The notes under the pieces: model-generated | Database searches by the model: none | Told to the model about the DNA's origin: nothing | The model's input: the letters and a program-made list of their open reading frames with translations, nothing else | Program-made: the position numbers and the translations under genes | Shown here: in pieces, positions 5,558 through 7,733 of the stretch | Layout: each line of letters begins with the position of its first letter | Numbering within the stretch: the first letter of the stretch is position 1 | NCBI GenBank assembly: GCA_938039195.1 | Contig: CALHVK010000130.1 | Span: 1 to 7,733, forward strand | Origin: an uncultured Carnobacteriaceae bacterium | GTDB lineage: Bacteria > Bacillota > Bacilli > Lactobacillales > Aerococcaceae | Length of the DNA: 7,733 nucleotides | Reading direction: 5' to 3'

Positions 5558-5585
5558 AGAAGGGTATAAAGAAATGAGGGATAAT

Positions 5586-6515
5586 ATGAAAAGTGTTACG
5601 GTTAGAGAATTAATCAAGAATATTCATTTAAAACCAATTTATGGAGAGGAGTATCTTGACCGTCCAATCGTTACAAGTGAAATTTCAAGACCGGGATTAG
5701 AATTAGCAGGATTTTTAAATTTCTATCCAGCAGAACGTATCCAGTTATTAGGTCGTACAGAAACTTCTTTTGTGGCATCCATGGATGAAGGGATTCGATT
5801 AGAAGTGATGGAACGTCTTTGTAAACCAGAGACACCATGTTTTATTATTTCAAGAAAACTAGAACCGCCAAAAGAATTAGTGGAAGCTGCTGCAAAAGCG
5901 CAAATTCCAATCTTACAAGCAACTTCGAAGACAACACAAGTATCAAGTAGTGTCACAAACTTCTTAGAAGGAAGATTGGCGGAGCGTTCTTCGGTACACG
6001 GTGTATTACTCGATGTATTCGGAATTGGTCTGTTGATTACAGGTGAAAGTGGCGTCGGTAAATCTGAAACTGCGTTAGAGCTTGTGCAAAAAGGACACCG
6101 TCTTGTTGCGGATGACCGAGTAGAATTGTATCAATACGATGAATTAACATTAATCGGGGAAGCACCAGAAATTCTAAGCAAATTAATCGAAATTCGTGGT
6201 GTTGGTATCGTGGATGTAATGACGCTCTTTGGTGCAGGAGCCATTCTAGATCAAAAACAAGTGGACTTAGTCGTTCATCTTGAAAACTGGACACCTGATA
6301 AGAGATATGACCGTTTAGGTGGATATATGGAAAATGTTGAATTGTTGGGTGTTGAGGTTCCGAAAATCCGCATCCCAGTGAAGACTGGTCGTAACGTTTC
6401 GATTATCTTAGAAGTGGCATGTATGAATTTCCGTGCGAAGAAAATGGGATTCGATGCAACAGAAAGCTTCACGAATCGTTTAACACAATTAATTGAAGAA
6501 AATAAAGAAGTTTAG
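5586..6515 (+). CDS. hprK: HPr kinase/phosphorylase
   Basis: This bifunctional enzyme phosphorylates HPr of the PTS on Ser46 and removes that phosphate. HPr-Ser-P is the corepressor of CcpA, so HprK controls carbon catabolite repression. The 309-residue product matches B. subtilis HprK in length and colinear motifs: ETSFVASM-type N-terminal domain, His138 in VHGVLLD, Walker A GESGVGKS at 153-160, VADD near 174-177, and the family signature LEIRGVGIVDVMTLFGAG from about 201, with conserved NFRAKKMGF near the C-terminus. All catalytic positions appear intact. The frame also opens with an in-frame ATG at 5574, adding MRDN. I prefer 5586 because GAGGG (5576-5580) precedes it, homologues begin at this point, and the promoter's predicted transcript start (about 5564) would leave the 5574 ATG almost no leader. 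It heads an operon with lgt (11 bases apart) and gpsA. Confidence 0.97.
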   Translation: MKSVTVRELIKNIHLKPIYGEEYLDRPIVTSEISRPGLELAGFLNFYPAERIQLLGRTETSFVASMDEGIRLEVMERLCKPETPCFIISRKLEPPKELVEAAAKAQIPILQATSKTTQVSSSVTNFLEGRLAERSSVHGVLLDVFGIGLLITGESGVGKSETALELVQKGHRLVADDRVELYQYDELTLIGEAPEILSKLIEIRGVGIVDVMTLFGAGAILDQKQVDLVVHLENWTPDKRYDRLGGYMENVELLGVEVPKIRIPVKTGRNVSIILEVACMNFRAKKMGFDATESFTNRLTQLIEENKEV

Positions 6516-6526
6516 AGGTTAGTTAC

Positions 6527-7384
6527 ATGAATGTTTTAGAAATGGTTTCGGCCATTAATCCGATTGCGTTTGAAATCGGTGGATTACAAGTGCGTTGGTA
6601 TGGGATTATTATTGCTTTTGCAATTTACTTAGCAACAACATTGGCGGATAAAGAAGCCACTCGTAAAGGGTATCGAAAAGAATTTATCATTGATTTAGTA
6701 TTCTGGGCAGTGCCACTTGGCTTTGTCGGAGCTCGCTTGTACTACATTCTATTTGAATGGCAGTACTACTTCGCAAATCCGTCTGAAATTATCCAAATTT
6801 GGCATGGAGGAATTGCCATCTACGGTGGTGTCATTGCCGGAGCAGCAACCGTTTATTGGTTTGCGAAAAAAGAAAAAGTGTCGTTTGCATTACTCTTAGA
6901 CATCTTGGCACCTGTCGTTTTACTCGCACAAGCGATTGGACGCTGGGGGAACTTCACAAACCAAGAAGCACATGGGGAAGCTGTAACGCGTGCGTTCCTA
7001 GAAGGATTGCATTTGCCAACCTTTATTATTGAACAGATGCATATCGAGGGTGTCTATTACCATCCAACTTTCCTTTATGAATCCCTTTGGTCATTTGTTG
7101 GCGTATTGATTTTATTCTACTTACGCAGACGTAAAGGCGTAAAAGTGGGTGAAATCATGGCAGGATACTTAATGTGGTATTCATTCGGACGCTTCTTTAT
7201 CGAAGGAATGCGTACAGATAGTCTCTGGTTATTTGGTGTCATTCGAATTTCGCAATTAGTTTCTATTGTGTTGTTCTTATTAGGCGTCGCTATTGTTGTA
7301 GTGAGAAGACGCAGGGTTCCTGCAGTACCAGATTATGTATCAGTAGACAACCCACAATCTCCAGCATTGTTTGGAAAAGCGTAA
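6527..7384 (+). CDS. lgt: prolipoprotein diacylglyceryl transferase
   Basis: Lgt moves a diacylglyceryl group from phosphatidylglycerol to the lipobox cysteine of prelipoproteins, the first step of lipoprotein maturation in the membrane. The 285-residue product is of normal length and has about seven membrane segments. The Lgt signature GRWGNFTNQEAHG is at 138-150, with the essential Arg139, Asn142 and Glu147. HGGIAIYGG near 93-101 and FGRFFIEGMRTDSLW near 224-238, which contains the second conserved Arg, are also present. The ATG follows AGAGG (6514-6518), which overlaps the hprK stop, with 8 bases of spacing. The hprK-lgt order is conserved in Bacillus and many lactic acid bacteria. The gene ends at a TAA that overlaps the ribosome binding site of gpsA. 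Confidence 0.97.
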   Translation: MNVLEMVSAINPIAFEIGGLQVRWYGIIIAFAIYLATTLADKEATRKGYRKEFIIDLVFWAVPLGFVGARLYYILFEWQYYFANPSEIIQIWHGGIAIYGGVIAGAATVYWFAKKEKVSFALLLDILAPVVLLAQAIGRWGNFTNQEAHGEAVTRAFLEGLHLPTFIIEQMHIEGVYYHPTFLYESLWSFVGVLILFYLRRRKGVKVGEIMAGYLMWYSFGRFFIEGMRTDSLWLFGVIRISQLVSIVLFLLGVAIVVVRRRRVPAVPDYVSVDNPQSPALFGKA

Positions 7385-7396
7385 AGGAGAATTACT

Positions 7397-7733
7397 ATGA
7401 AAAAAATAGCTATTTTAGGAGCAGGTTCATGGGGAACAGCACTTGCAATGGTGCTTAGTGAAAATCATCATGAGGCTCGCTTATGGGGAAATAACGAAGC
7501 GCAAATTAAAGAGATTAATGAGCGCCATACGAATGAGCATTTCCTACCAGGAGTTTTTCTAGATCCATCTATTCGAGGGTATTTAGACTTAGCTGAAGCA
7601 GTAAAAGATGTGGATGCGGTATTATTCGTACTTCCAACGAAAGTGATTCGTTTAGTTGCCAAACAATTAAATGGGTTGCTAGAAAATAAACCGATGATTA
7701 TTCATGCAAGTAAAGGGTTAGAACAAGAAACGT
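7397..7733 (+). CDS. gpsA: glycerol-3-phosphate dehydrogenase [NAD(P)+], N-terminal part (cut by window edge)
   Basis: GpsA reduces dihydroxyacetone phosphate to sn-glycerol-3-phosphate, the backbone precursor for phospholipids and, in Gram-positives, for glycerol-phosphate teichoic acids. The first 112 codons are present. They open with the diagnostic Rossmann motif KKIAILGAGSWGTALAMVL (GxGxxG at 8-13), followed by NEHFLPGVFLDPSI near 46-59 and the conserved LFVLPTKVIR and HASKGLE segments. AAGGAG (7384-7389) sits 7 bases before the ATG and shares a base with the lgt stop, so co-transcription with hprK-lgt is very likely. The C-terminal two thirds lie beyond the right edge. Confidence 0.96.
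   Translation, partial: MKKIAILGAGSWGTALAMVLSENHHEARLWGNNEAQIKEINERHTNEHFLPGVFLDPSIRGYLDLAEAVKDVDAVLFVLPTKVIRLVAKQLNGLLENKPMIIHASKGLEQET

Noticed and set aside
6717..7032. Overlapping plus-strand frames inside lgt
   Set aside because: They are alternative readings of the lgt coding sequence with no ribosome binding sites or known domains.

Overview
The window reads as chromosomal DNA of a low-GC Gram-positive bacterium (Firmicutes), most likely a member of the Lactobacillales related to Carnobacteriaceae, Enterococcaceae or Aerococcaceae. The evidence is AT-rich sequence, strong AGGAGG-type ribosome binding sites, the order hprK-lgt-gpsA, a yvlBCD-type envelope-stress cluster, and a DUF3290-DUF421 pair of the kind common in lactic acid bacteria. 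I cannot fix genus or species.

Layout. (1) Positions 1-609, minus strand: the N-terminal 203 codons of a YabB/TrmN6-type tRNA adenine methyltransferase, cut by the left edge. (2) 610-1048: a divergent intergenic region holding a 188-bp imperfect palindromic element (690-877) with nested hairpins. (3) 1049-3125, plus strand: a three-gene operon resembling Bacillus subtilis yvlB-yvlC-yvlD (DUF4097 protein, PspC-domain protein, phage-holin-family-4 membrane protein), tightly packed, the last two overlapping by one base. (4) 3204-4163, plus strand: a single divergent ketopantoate-reductase-family gene followed by a long hairpin terminator. (5) 4306-5389, minus strand: a DUF3290-DUF421 two-gene membrane operon that converges on the previous gene; a bidirectional terminator lies between them. 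(6) 5586-7733, plus strand: hprK-lgt-gpsA, with gpsA cut by the right edge.

Function. The right-hand operon joins carbon-catabolite signalling (HPr kinase/phosphorylase) with two lipid-linked functions: lipoprotein diacylglyceryl transfer, and glycerol-3-phosphate synthesis for phospholipids. The yvl-type operon fits envelope stress. In B. subtilis the yvl cluster lies directly upstream of hprK-lgt, so the reductase gene and the DUF3290-DUF421 pair look like an insertion between two conserved blocks.

Most of the window is conventional. The parts worth a second look are the palindromic element and its exact 14-base match to a terminator 3.4 kb away, a cre-like site inside the hprK promoter, a reductase that appears to lack the catalytic lysine of its family, and the uncharacterised DUF3290-DUF421 module. 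I saw no CRISPR array, rRNA, intact tRNA, transposase gene or phage gene cluster.
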